Counted from the stretch's first letter, positions 1 to 6,554 are shown. The stretch: DNA of 8,421 nt from Kiritimatiellia bacterium (GCA_017959645.1 JAGDAE010000163.1:1-8421); one strand, 5' to 3'. Numbers and translations: made by a program. Notes: generated by a model not told the origin, from the letters alone.

Positions 1-452
1 ATCCGGTCGAGAAAATCGTCGTAGAGAATGTCGGCGTTGGAAAGGACGGAGTCGTTGCGGACATAGCGTTGGTATCCGTTCAAAACGGCTATGTCGGCGC
101 TGCGCAGCATATCGAGATACGATGCACCGGAAGGCGTGGTCTTGCCGGTGAGATCGTACGCATGGCCGCTCGCGTTCTGCTGGAACTCGTCGATCACGTT
201 TTGCTCTATCGCGGTCAGATCCTCGAGCAGGGCCGAATTCTGCTCCATCTGCCCCATTTTCTGGACTATGGAAGCTTCCAGCGCCGACGCGCGCTGCAGG
301 CATATCGCCATCACAAGCTGGCCTATCGACAGCAATCTCGGCGTTCCGTCCGCATTGTTCACGCCTTCCACCGTATAGGTGCGGGCGGTGTTGTACAGTC
401 CGGTGTCCGGATTGACCATCGAAAGGTCGAACTCTACCGTTTCTATCGCCAT
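1..452 (-). CDS. Paralogue A: small helical protein, candidate secreted filament/translocator-like protein (3' end beyond window)
   Basis: An open frame starts at ATG 452 (MAIETVEFDLSMV) and runs 150 codons to the left edge without a stop, so the C-terminus is missing. AGGAG lies 6 nt before the ATG, which fixes the start. Residues 1-40 look beta/loop-like. From about residue 41 there is a long amphipathic helix: LLSIGQLVMAICLQRASALE, then a K-M-x-Q-M stretch continuing to about residue 85. The LxIGQL...RA.A...KM..M block matches paralogue B directly upstream (residues 34-63), so the two are homologous. There is no signal peptide and no membrane-length hydrophobic run. It lies 42 nt after the stop of B and is probably the last visible gene of the operon. 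I do not recognise a named family. The layout (long helix, variable middle, presumably a second helix) recalls EspA/SseB-type type III-secreted proteins, but that is inference. The visible part stops before the position where B, C and D carry their shared C-terminal signature. Confidence 0.82.
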   Translation of the reverse strand, partial: MAIETVEFDLSMVNPDTGLYNTARTYTVEGVNNADGTPRLLSIGQLVMAICLQRASALEASIVQKMGQMEQNSALLEDLTAIEQNVIDEFQQNASGHAYDLTGKTTPSGASYLDMLRSADIAVLNGYQRYVRNDSVLSNADILYDDFLDR

Positions 453-494
453 GTCATGCTCCTTTTAGATCGTGGATTTGCGGTCCGAAGCGCG

Positions 495-1010
495 TCAGAC
501 CAGGTTTTGGGCGTTTCCGTTCTGCGACGTGCCGAAGGCGCGCACGATGTTGGACGACGACGCGAAAGCCGTGTCGCGGCGATTGATCAGCGTCTGCAGA
601 TCGATCATGTCGGTCTGCTGGCTCTGCGACAGAGCGTCGACCTTCGGTTTCAGCGCATCGATCGCCTGCATGCGTTTGGCGTAAGTGTCGATGGCGTCCG
701 GCAGCGAAACGGAGATGCCGAGCTGGTTCCGCATGAACGCTTTCATCGACTCCCAGTCGCCGGTTCCGTTCGCGATATGCTCGAGACATTCCGACGCCGT
801 CGAGAGCAAGTCCGAACCGATCGCCATCTTGTTCATTTTCAGGACGCTCTGCGTCTCGTAAACCGCGGCCGCGCGCATCGATACCGCAATCGAAAGCTGT
901 CCGATTGTCAGCATCGAACCGCCGTCCAGACCGGTGGAATACAGGTTTACCGCTTCGCTGCCTTCCGGAGCGTAGCGATTTACCGATATGGTTTCTGTCT
1001 GTATCGACAT
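495..1010 (-). CDS. Paralogue B: small helical protein with conserved C-terminal LQ-RRD signature, candidate type III-secreted protein
   Basis: A 171-residue protein starting at ATG 1010, with GGGAGG (1022-1017) 6 nt upstream. Residues 34-63 (LTIGQLSIAVSMRAAAVYET, then KMNKM) align with paralogue A. Residues 132-151 (Q-T-D-M-I-D-L-Q-T-L-I-N-R-R-D-T-A-F) align with the C-termini of paralogues C and D, and the RRD ends 25 residues before the C-terminus. It is thus the link joining A to C and D. Helices are likely at about 35-80 and 105-150, separated by a GTGDWES turn. There is no signal peptide or membrane segment. It follows the phosphatase gene by 22 nt and has its own strong promoter overlapping that gene's stop codon. 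The function is not recognised. A short, soluble, helix-turn-helix protein whose tail is conserved among paralogues fits the type III needle/EspA-like filament class, which polymerise through terminal helices. This is inference. Confidence 0.9.
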   Translation of the reverse strand: MSIQTETISVNRYAPEGSEAVNLYSTGLDGGSMLTIGQLSIAVSMRAAAVYETQSVLKMNKMAIGSDLLSTASECLEHIANGTGDWESMKAFMRNQLGISVSLPDAIDTYAKRMQAIDALKPKVDALSQSQQTDMIDLQTLINRRDTAFASSSNIVRAFGTSQNGNAQNLV

Positions 1011-1016
1011 GCCTTG

Positions 1017-1060
1017 CCTCCCTATGCGCGTATTATATCAAATTTTCCGCCGTTTGTCCG
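1017..1060 (-). promoter_or_regulatory. Internal promoter P2 for paralogues B and A, with ribosome binding site
   Basis: Read on the minus strand, the -35 hexamer is CGGACA (1060-1055), followed by a 17-bp spacer and a perfect TATAAT (1037-1032) preceded by TGA, which makes an extended -10. The likely start is the A at 1025, giving a 15-nt leader that contains GGGAGG at 1022-1017. The -10 overlaps the last codons and TAA of the phosphatase gene. It would allow B and A to be made at a higher or separately timed level than the upstream operon genes. Identified by consensus only. Confidence 0.72.
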
Positions 1061-2721
1061 CACGAACCGTTGAATCTTATTATGAGCTGCGTGCAGTCGT
1101 CCGCCTGTTCGACGCCGGCGCCGTGGACCCGCACGCGCGCGAAAACCTCGTCGAGAAGCGGAGAACGGACGCCGTCGAACATGCCTGCTCCGTTTCCGGC
1201 CCTTTCCCCCGCCGTGCGCAAAAGCCGCTCTTCCCCGAAGAGTTCTCCCTTCTCGTTCGGCTGCTCGGTTATGCCGTCGGTGTAGAGATACAGCGAATCG
1301 CCCGGCTTCAGAACCAGCGTACCGCTCGAATATTTCACGCCCGGCATCGCGCCGAGGACCAGCCCCGGCTTCGCGCGCAGATACCGCGCCGCGCCTCCGG
1401 ACGCGCTGCCGGGAATGATCACCGGCGGATTGTGTCCGGCGTTGACGTACAGAACCTCGCCGGTATCGAGATCGAGTTCTCCGATCCACGCGGTTACGAA
1501 CATGTTCACCCCGTTGTCGCGGCTCAATGCGTCGTTCGCCTCGGCCACGACCTCGGCGAGCGGCTTGCCTGTCTGCGCGACGCCCTTGAGCGTGGTCTTG
1601 GCGCGCATCATGAAAAGCGCGGCGGGAACGCCCTTTCCGCTGACGTCCGCCACGAGAAACGTCATGCGGCGCGAGCCGGAGAAATAGAAGTCGTAGAAAT
1701 CGCCGCCGACGTCCCTCGCCGCCTTCATGTCCGCGAAAATGTCCGCGCGTCTTTCGTCCGGGAAAGGCGGGAACGTCCTGGGCATGGCGTTTTCCTGGAT
1801 ATAGGTCGCCATCTGCAGTTCCTTGGCGCGCCGGGCGGCGATCTGCGACCGCACATAGCCCGCGATGACGATTCCGACGAGCACGGAGGCGAGCACGAGC
1901 GCCGCCGCGTTCAGAAACGCCGACGTGCCGACCAGTACGCGCCGCTCGACGATCGCGGTGCGCTTCGGAATTACGATATAGACCGGAAACCCCTCTATCG
2001 TGCGCTTTTCGCAATAGTTGTCCGGTCCCGGGTCTCGCCACTGCCCGCCCTCGCGGCCCGCCTCGGGATGGGAGATTATCGTACCCTTTCCTGTCGTTAT
2101 GTATATGCCGCCGTTGTTTCCGGTGACGTGCCAGCCGTGGGTGAGCCCGGTTACCGCCGTCCGCGCGAGATTGCGTACCGCCTTGTCGCCCGCGCCGACC
2201 TGCACGAACCCGCCGTCCGGAATCCACACCCCAACATACTTCACCATTTCTCCGCGCAGCGAGTTTGGCAGCAGCGGCTGGGCGAGCTCGTATCCGCCGT
2301 CGAGCAGCGAGGCGAATTCCCGCGCCTGGCCTTCCGCCTTCGTGAAATCGAGCGCGCCGACCTCCTCCAGCCGCGCGCTGTGGGCGAGCATGCCTTTCGC
2401 GTCCGCGACACAGATCTCGTCCACGCCAAGCTCGTCGGCGAGCGCGCGCAGCCGGCGGCTCGATTCGCCGGGATCGTTCCACCACGCCTCCTCGCGCATC
2501 GTATAGATGTGCTCGCGCACCACCGCCGCCAGATGCAGCATGCGGCTGTCCACCCGCTCGCGGATGTGCACGGCCACATCGCCGAACACGTCGTTCACGA
2601 GGCGCAGCAGTTCGCGGTCGGTCATCCGCTCGTGGAGCCCCCACGTCAGCGCCAGCGACGCCGCGAACGCGACGACGACCGAGCCGACGAGCCGCCAGGC
2701 GAGTTTTCGCTGGGCCGTCAT
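1033..2721 (-). CDS. Membrane sensor phosphatase: periplasmic Cache domain plus cytoplasmic SpoIIE/PP2C domain (RsbU/BtrU-like)
   Basis: A 562-residue PPM-type Ser/Thr phosphatase. The start is ATG 2721 (MTAQRKLAWR), with GGAGGG about 8 nt upstream and an ATGA overlap with the preceding gene. A longer frame upstream is just the shadow of that gene. TM1 is at about 11-29, a periplasmic sensor of about 230 residues at 30-263, and TM2 at about 264-289. The sensor looks like a Cache domain (ELGVDEICVADAKGMLAHS at 97-115; GIYITTGKGTIISHPE at 205-220). The SpoIIE domain occupies about 325-550. Metal-binding acids are visible in ARDVGGDFYDF (D337, D341), VADVSGKG (D359), YTDGITE (D482) and ADDCT (D541/D542), so it should be active. 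No HAMP domain is evident. Such enzymes dephosphorylate a STAS anti-anti-sigma protein and so release a regulator in a partner-switching circuit. BtrU in Bordetella does this for type III secretion. No STAS or anti-sigma gene is visible here. Co-transcription with a solute-binding protein suggests that the binding protein delivers its ligand or docks on the Cache domain. Confidence 0.93.
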   Translation of the reverse strand: MTAQRKLAWRLVGSVVVAFAASLALTWGLHERMTDRELLRLVNDVFGDVAVHIRERVDSRMLHLAAVVREHIYTMREEAWWNDPGESSRRLRALADELGVDEICVADAKGMLAHSARLEEVGALDFTKAEGQAREFASLLDGGYELAQPLLPNSLRGEMVKYVGVWIPDGGFVQVGAGDKAVRNLARTAVTGLTHGWHVTGNNGGIYITTGKGTIISHPEAGREGGQWRDPGPDNYCEKRTIEGFPVYIVIPKRTAIVERRVLVGTSAFLNAAALVLASVLVGIVIAGYVRSQIAARRAKELQMATYIQENAMPRTFPPFPDERRADIFADMKAARDVGGDFYDFYFSGSRRMTFLVADVSGKGVPAALFMMRAKTTLKGVAQTGKPLAEVVAEANDALSRDNGVNMFVTAWIGELDLDTGEVLYVNAGHNPPVIIPGSASGGAARYLRAKPGLVLGAMPGVKYSSGTLVLKPGDSLYLYTDGITEQPNEKGELFGEERLLRTAGERAGNGAGMFDGVRSPLLDEVFARVRVHGAGVEQADDCTQLIIRFNGSCGQTAENLI

Positions 2722-3416
2722 TCCGTCGCCCTCCGTCTGGCGATCTCCTCGTCCAGCGCCGCCTTGAGCGCCGTGTTGCCCTTTCTGACGGCTATGCCGA
2801 AGTCCTCCCTCGTTTCGAGACGCGAGGCCGCGAACTTCCCGCCGGATCGCTCGGCAACGAGCCGGACCGTGCAACTGTCGTAGAACACGGTGTCGGCGCG
2901 CCGCGATTCGAACGCGTCCATCGCGTCTTCGAACGTATCGCAGCGCAGCGGGTCGACCCCGTGCGACGAAAGGTAGAAATCGTAGGTCGACGAATCCATG
3001 GTTGCCACCCGCATGCTCGCCGCGGCCACGATATTGGGCATCCTCGCCCCGGCGCGGTAGAGGAACATCCCGCCTTCGGTCGCGTACGGCACGGAGAAAT
3101 CGACCGCCTGCAACCGGCCTTCGGTTATGGTTATCCCCGACGCCGCCATGTCCGCCGCGCCTTCGCTCACCATCGGCAGCAGCTCGGGGAATTTCACGAT
3201 GCGTATCTCGAGGCCGCGGCCGAACTTCGCCGCCGCCGCGCGGATTATGTCGATCTCTTCGCCAACGATTTCGCCGGTGGCCTCGTCGCGATAGGAGTAT
3301 GGCGGCGTGTTGGCGGTCGTCAGCAAAACGAACGGCGGCCCGCCCGACTCGCCTGCGGCCGGCGCGGAAAAAACCGCAAGCGCGAAAAACGCGAAGACGA
3401 TGGAGAATCGCTTCAA
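2718..3416 (-). CDS. Periplasmic solute-binding protein, SBP_bac_3 family (amino-acid-type)
   Basis: A 232-residue extracytoplasmic binding protein. The only sensible start is TTG 3416, which puts a clean signal peptide at the N-terminus: KRF, a hydrophobic core to about residue 17, and cleavage near APAA-G (18-22). Family hallmarks follow in order: TTANTPPYSY (33-42), EIVGEEIDIIRAAA (49-62), the block PMVSEGAADMAASGITITEG (81-100) continuing to AVDFSVPY (104-111), and DFGIAVRKGN (205-214). Cys159 and Cys182 could form a disulfide. The protein ends about ten residues after the helix ALDEEIARRR and lacks the usual last helix (the G-x-x-x-I-x-x-x-W type ending), so it is slightly short. A purine-rich GGAAGG abuts the TTG, too close for a normal ribosome site. 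Since the stop of paralogue C is only 13 nt upstream, reinitiation is plausible. Its stop overlaps the phosphatase ATG by 4 nt, and no ABC permease or ATPase is present. A sensory rather than transport role is therefore likely (inference). Confidence 0.9.
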   Translation of the reverse strand: MKRFSIVFAFFALAVFSAPAAGESGGPPFVLLTTANTPPYSYRDEATGEIVGEEIDIIRAAAAKFGRGLEIRIVKFPELLPMVSEGAADMAASGITITEGRLQAVDFSVPYATEGGMFLYRAGARMPNIVAAASMRVATMDSSTYDFYLSSHGVDPLRCDTFEDAMDAFESRRADTVFYDSCTVRLVAERSGGKFAASRLETREDFGIAVRKGNTALKAALDEEIARRRATE

Positions 3417-3429
3417 CCTTCCGACCGCA

Positions 3430-4002
3430 TCACAGATTCCGGATGAGATTCGATCTCGTGTCGCTGACCGCGCTCATGAGCGACGATGCCGTCGAGAACG
3501 ATTCGTCGCGACGGTCGACGAGCGACTGCAGACGGGTCATGTCCTTCTGGGACGCATTGTTGCGCGAGTCGATCATCGATTTGAGCTCCTTCAGCATGCC
3601 TTCGACCGAAGCCTTCGTCCAGCTCGAATTCCACCACGAAAGCGCGGAAGACGGCGAGCCGCCCTTGCGCCGGTACGCGTCGCTGGCGAGCGGAACCATC
3701 TCCTCGGTGACGCCGCTCACGCCCGCCGTCGCGCTGCCGCTGGCGTCGCTCGCGTACTTTGACTGGGTCTCCGTGAAAATCGCCAGAAGATCGCTGAGTA
3801 TCTCCAGCTCCTTGTTGCGTATCTTGATTTTCGCCGAAAGCGGAGCGATCTCGCCCTCCACGGTCGTCGCGCGATTTTCGGAGATGTTGATCATCAGGTC
3901 CTGGAAATCGCAGGGACGCGAACCGTAGCTGTAGTCCAGCGCCTTGACCTCGGTTCCCCAGTCCATGCTGAGCTTTACTTCGTTCGATGTTATCGCGGCC
4001 AT
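3430..4002 (-). CDS. Paralogue C: small helical protein with conserved C-terminal LQ-RRD signature, candidate type III-secreted protein
   Basis: A 190-residue soluble protein starting at ATG 4002, with AAGGA (4015-4011) 8 nt upstream. The first roughly 45 residues are non-helical in character. A long helix at about 46-80 (IAPLSAKIKIRNKELEILSD) is followed by a Ser/Gly/Ala-rich linker (about 85-100) and a Trp-containing stretch (SALSWWNSSW). A second long helix runs to the end. Residues 152-170 (Q-K-D-M-T-R-L-Q-S-L-V-D-R-R-D-E-S-F) carry the signature shared with B and D, with RRD 24 residues from the end and the tail finishing SNLIRNL. The ending I-R-N resembles the I-x-N endings of type III needle subunits such as PrgI and MxiH, but that is a few residues only. 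It has no signal peptide or membrane segment. It sits 34 nt after paralogue D and 13 nt before the binding-protein gene. Function is inferred from architecture, not from a recognised family. Confidence 0.9.
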   Translation of the reverse strand: MAAITSNEVKLSMDWGTEVKALDYSYGSRPCDFQDLMINISENRATTVEGEIAPLSAKIKIRNKELEILSDLLAIFTETQSKYASDASGSATAGVSGVTEEMVPLASDAYRRKGGSPSSALSWWNSSWTKASVEGMLKELKSMIDSRNNASQKDMTRLQSLVDRRDESFSTASSLMSAVSDTRSNLIRNL

Positions 4003-4036
4003 TTTTCCATTCCTTTCCCTGTTTGCCCCCGGCCCG

Positions 4037-4591
4037 TCAATCGCCTACGTTCCTGATCGTGGACGAAGCGGCGTCGTTGGCTTTCTTGACCGCCTTGGCG
4101 GCGGCCGAGAATGCGTTGTCGCGTTTCGTCATGTACGACTGCAGCGAAACGATGTCCTGCTGGAGGTTGTTGTCTTCCTTGTCGATCTGGTATTGCACGT
4201 TGGTCTCGGCCTTCATCAGGTGCTCACGCTTCATCTGGTCGCCCTCCCACGTGAAGGTTATCCCGTAGAGGGCGCACGTGTTCCTTACCCATGACGCGTT
4301 GGTTACCGTCACCTTGTCGTCTTTCTTGCCGTTCTTCACCGGCAGCTTCGCCATGGCCTCGGCGAGGATTGCCAGCGCGTCGCCGAGATCGGAGATCTTC
4401 TTCTGCCGCGCCTTTACGACTTCGGAATATCCCCCCGCCGCCGACTCGATTGCGACGGACTGCTTGAACGCCGCGATGGTTATCGCGTCGATGAAATCCT
4501 TGCCGGGAACCCCTTCCACGGTATACTGCACCTGCCGTACGCCATAGACGGAATTGTCCAGAAGCGCTTCCGGTTTTATCAGACTTTCCAT
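4037..4591 (-). CDS. Paralogue D: small helical protein with conserved C-terminal LQ-KRD signature, candidate type III-secreted protein
   Basis: A 184-residue soluble protein. The start is ATG 4591 (MESLIKPEALLDNSVYG), with AGGA (4602-4599) 7 nt upstream. A longer frame to 4660 is rejected because it would begin upstream of the promoter -10. The N-terminal 40 residues include YTVEGV, also present in paralogue A at about 26-31. A long helix covers about 45-85 (KISDLGDALAILAEAMAKL), then a lysine-rich turn (KNGKKDDK), a short Trp-containing segment (TNASWVRN), and a second helix from about 120 to the end. Residues 144-162 (Q-Q-D-I-V-S-L-Q-S-Y-M-T-K-R-D-N-A-F) match B and C, with KRD 26 residues from the C-terminus and the tail ending STIRNVGD. 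There is no signal peptide or membrane segment. This is the first gene of the operon. As with its relatives, a type III-secreted filament or translocator-like role is an inference from shape, paralogy and context. Confidence 0.9.
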   Translation of the reverse strand: MESLIKPEALLDNSVYGVRQVQYTVEGVPGKDFIDAITIAAFKQSVAIESAAGGYSEVVKARQKKISDLGDALAILAEAMAKLPVKNGKKDDKVTVTNASWVRNTCALYGITFTWEGDQMKREHLMKAETNVQYQIDKEDNNLQQDIVSLQSYMTKRDNAFSAAAKAVKKANDAASSTIRNVGD

Positions 4592-4598
4592 CGTTTTT

Positions 4599-4647
4599 TC
4601 CTGTTTCGATTTGCGGATATTATACCATATTCCCGCTTCCTCCGCAA
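4599..4647 (-). promoter_or_regulatory. Operon promoter P1 with ribosome binding site of paralogue D
   Basis: On the minus strand, TTGCGG (4647-4642) is followed by a 17-bp spacer and a perfect TATAAT (4624-4619) preceded by TGG, an extended -10. Transcription should begin at about A 4612, giving a 21-nt leader with AGGA at 4602-4599. The spacer and -10 lie in the 94-bp gap after the kinase gene, so the six-gene operon can be transcribed independently of the kinase. The layout (17-bp spacer, TGnTATAAT, A at +1) is the same as that of the internal promoter P2. Consensus match only. Confidence 0.78.
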
Positions 4648-4685
4648 CCGGGAAAACCAACGGAAAAATCCGTCCGGCGTTCCGC

Positions 4686-6554
4686 CTATGCCCGACGCGC
4701 CGCCCCGGCGAGGGCGTCGGCGAGCTTGGCCGCCGTAATCGGCTTCAGCATCACGCCGTCGAACAGCTTGAACCGCTCGTCGGCGCGGCACTCCGTGTCG
4801 GCCGTGACCGCATAAACCGCGAGTCGCGCGAACCCGGGATCCGCGCGCAGTTTCTCCACCAGCTCGGCCCCGTTCATGTTCGGCATCCAGTAATCGGTGA
4901 ACACGATGTCGAACGCCTCTCCGGACGAGCGCGCATGCGTCAGCTTTTCGAACGCTTCCTCTCCGTCGTGCGCCATCGCGACCTCCGACACCCCGGCCTT
5001 GCGCAGATGCGCCGCAAGCACCGTGCGGTTGATCGGCGAATCGTCGGCGACGAGCACGCGCCTCGGCTTGCCGCGGGGACCCGCCGCACCTTCCGCCCGC
5101 CCTCGCTCCGGCGCCAAAGCCGGCTCCGTCCGCTTCGGCGGCGCTTCATCCGCCGCTTCGGCGCAGGGTATGCGCACCGTGAAGACCGACCCCTTCCCGG
5201 GCTCGCTTCTCACGTCGATCTCGCCGCCCATCGCCTCGACAAGACTCTTGCAGATCGCCAGCCCCAGCCCGATCCCGCCGCCACTGGCGGGCGCATGGGA
5301 CTGGTCCTGCACCTGCACGAACGGATCCAGCACGCGCGACAGCATCTCCCGCGGTATCCCGCACCCGGTGTCCGCCACGGCAAGCTCCAGCGTCCCTCCC
5401 GAATACGATGCGCTTATGGTTGCCGAACCGTGGTCGGTGAACCTGACCGCGTTCCCGGCCAGATTGAAGAGTATCTTCTTTATGCGGCGCGCGTCGAGCA
5501 TGAGCGCCGGCACGTCTGAAGTATGGTCGACGAGCTCCACGCGGTTGGCCGCCGCAGCCGCCTTGAGCGTCGAAAACACCTCCGCCGTCAGCTGGTCGAT
5601 GCGCACGCTCTCCGGATGCAGCTCGACCGCCCCCACGTCAGTCTTCGCGAGATCGAGCACGCCGTCCACGAGTTCCAGCAGCGCGGAGCCGCTCGCATTG
5701 ATCGTATCGAGCGCCTCTTCGCGGGCAGCGACGCTTTCGGTCCCCGGACGCAGAAGCTCGGCGTATCCGAGAATCGCGTTGATCGGCGTCCTGACGTGGT
5801 GGCTGACGGCGCTGAAGAACATGCTGCGCGCCTTCTCGGCCGCGCGTGCGCGTTCAAGCGCGTCTTTGAGCCGCGCCGCATATCTGGCCGCCTGCTCGTC
5901 CTGAATGACGAACACGTGGAAAAAGCAGTTGCTGACGAGGCAGCCGAGCGCGGTGAACGGGGTGAGCGGCCAGACGATCTGGAGAATGGCCGACACCGCA
6001 ACCGCAACGCCGAATATCGTCGCCAGCATCCCCCTTCGTCGCTCCTGATCCCGCGACCCCATCGCCTTAGCGAACGCGAACAGCGAAATCATCGCGTCCA
6101 AGGCGATCAGCATCGCGAACATCCAATGCCGCCGGTCGCCGAAACAGTACGTGCCGGCGTCGTCGAAATAGAATATCCGGCCGTCGAAAAGATTGACCGC
6201 CATCAGCGCTGCGCTGGCCGCAATCACCGCGATTCCAAACGACCGCAGAATCTTGGACGACGTTTCGCCGAAGCCCAGATAGCCGGCGACGAAGCGCCCC
6301 CACATGAAAACGAACACGGGAAGCGACAGGAAGAAAACCACCGTATCGAAGTACAAAACGCGGTTCCACCCCAGGCCCGCAAACAAACCCCATGCCGCGT
6401 CCGACATGTAGTATACGAGAACGGCGAACAGAAAACCCCGATAGCGCCGCGCGCGCCCGGTGTCGACTCCGCGACCGGCCAGAAACCCGAAGTTTATTAT
6501 CAGGTGTATCGCGACCGCGACGCCTGAGAATATCGAATAAGAATATCCTGCCAT
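4686..6554 (-). CDS. Hybrid sensor histidine kinase: 7-TM sensor, HisKA, HATPase, receiver
   Basis: A 622-residue membrane kinase starting at ATG 6554 (MAGYSYSIFSGV). Seven hydrophobic segments can be placed at about 5-26, 39-60, 65-88, 103-123, 143-162, 174-197 and 198-217. They form the sensor input, with no PAS or HAMP domain evident. A short coiled coil (219-245) leads to the H-box FFSAVSHHVRTPINAIL (246-262), with phospho-acceptor His252. Next to it is His253, where Glu or Asp is normal. The ATPase domain shows the N-box (ILFNLAGNAVRF, N364/N368), G1 DTGCGIP (395-401), DPF (410-412) and G2 GGGIGLGLAICKSL (425-438). After a Pro/Glu/Arg-rich linker (about 465-497) comes a receiver at about 498-620 with D504/D505, phospho-acceptor D554 in FTDYWMPNMNG, T584 and K604 in MLKP. 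The receiver ends the protein, so a separate phosphotransfer protein and output regulator would be needed; none is in the window. The gene is transcribed from its own promoter and lies just upstream of the operon, which it may control (inference). Confidence 0.94.
   Translation of the reverse strand: MAGYSYSIFSGVAVAIHLIINFGFLAGRGVDTGRARRYRGFLFAVLVYYMSDAAWGLFAGLGWNRVLYFDTVVFFLSLPVFVFMWGRFVAGYLGFGETSSKILRSFGIAVIAASAALMAVNLFDGRIFYFDDAGTYCFGDRRHWMFAMLIALDAMISLFAFAKAMGSRDQERRRGMLATIFGVAVAVSAILQIVWPLTPFTALGCLVSNCFFHVFVIQDEQAARYAARLKDALERARAAEKARSMFFSAVSHHVRTPINAILGYAELLRPGTESVAAREEALDTINASGSALLELVDGVLDLAKTDVGAVELHPESVRIDQLTAEVFSTLKAAAAANRVELVDHTSDVPALMLDARRIKKILFNLAGNAVRFTDHGSATISASYSGGTLELAVADTGCGIPREMLSRVLDPFVQVQDQSHAPASGGGIGLGLAICKSLVEAMGGEIDVRSEPGKGSVFTVRIPCAEAADEAPPKRTEPALAPERGRAEGAAGPRGKPRRVLVADDSPINRTVLAAHLRKAGVSEVAMAHDGEEAFEKLTHARSSGEAFDIVFTDYWMPNMNGAELVEKLRADPGFARLAVYAVTADTECRADERFKLFDGVMLKPITAAKLADALAGAARRA

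Noticed and set aside
2722..2874. Possible 51-residue N-terminal extension of the phosphatase
   Set aside because: The extension is Arg/Gly-rich shadow sequence lying over the binding-protein gene. ATG 2721 has a good ribosome site and an ATGA overlap and is followed directly by TM1.
988..2883. A very long plus-strand open frame (631 codons), and another at 69-1073, opposite the minus-strand genes
   Set aside because: Their translations are Arg/His/Ala-rich with no recognisable motif. They lie antisense to clear SpoIIE phosphatase and paralogue genes; long antisense frames are common in GC-rich DNA.
4592..4660. Possible 23-residue extension of paralogue D
   Set aside because: It would start upstream of a strong promoter -10 (4624-4619), and the ATG at 4591 has its own ribosome-binding site.
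4660..4673. Inverted repeat ACGGA/TCCGT after the kinase gene, considered as its terminator
   Set aside because: The stem is only 5 bp with a 4-nt loop and no real T-tract afterwards, so it is too weak to call.
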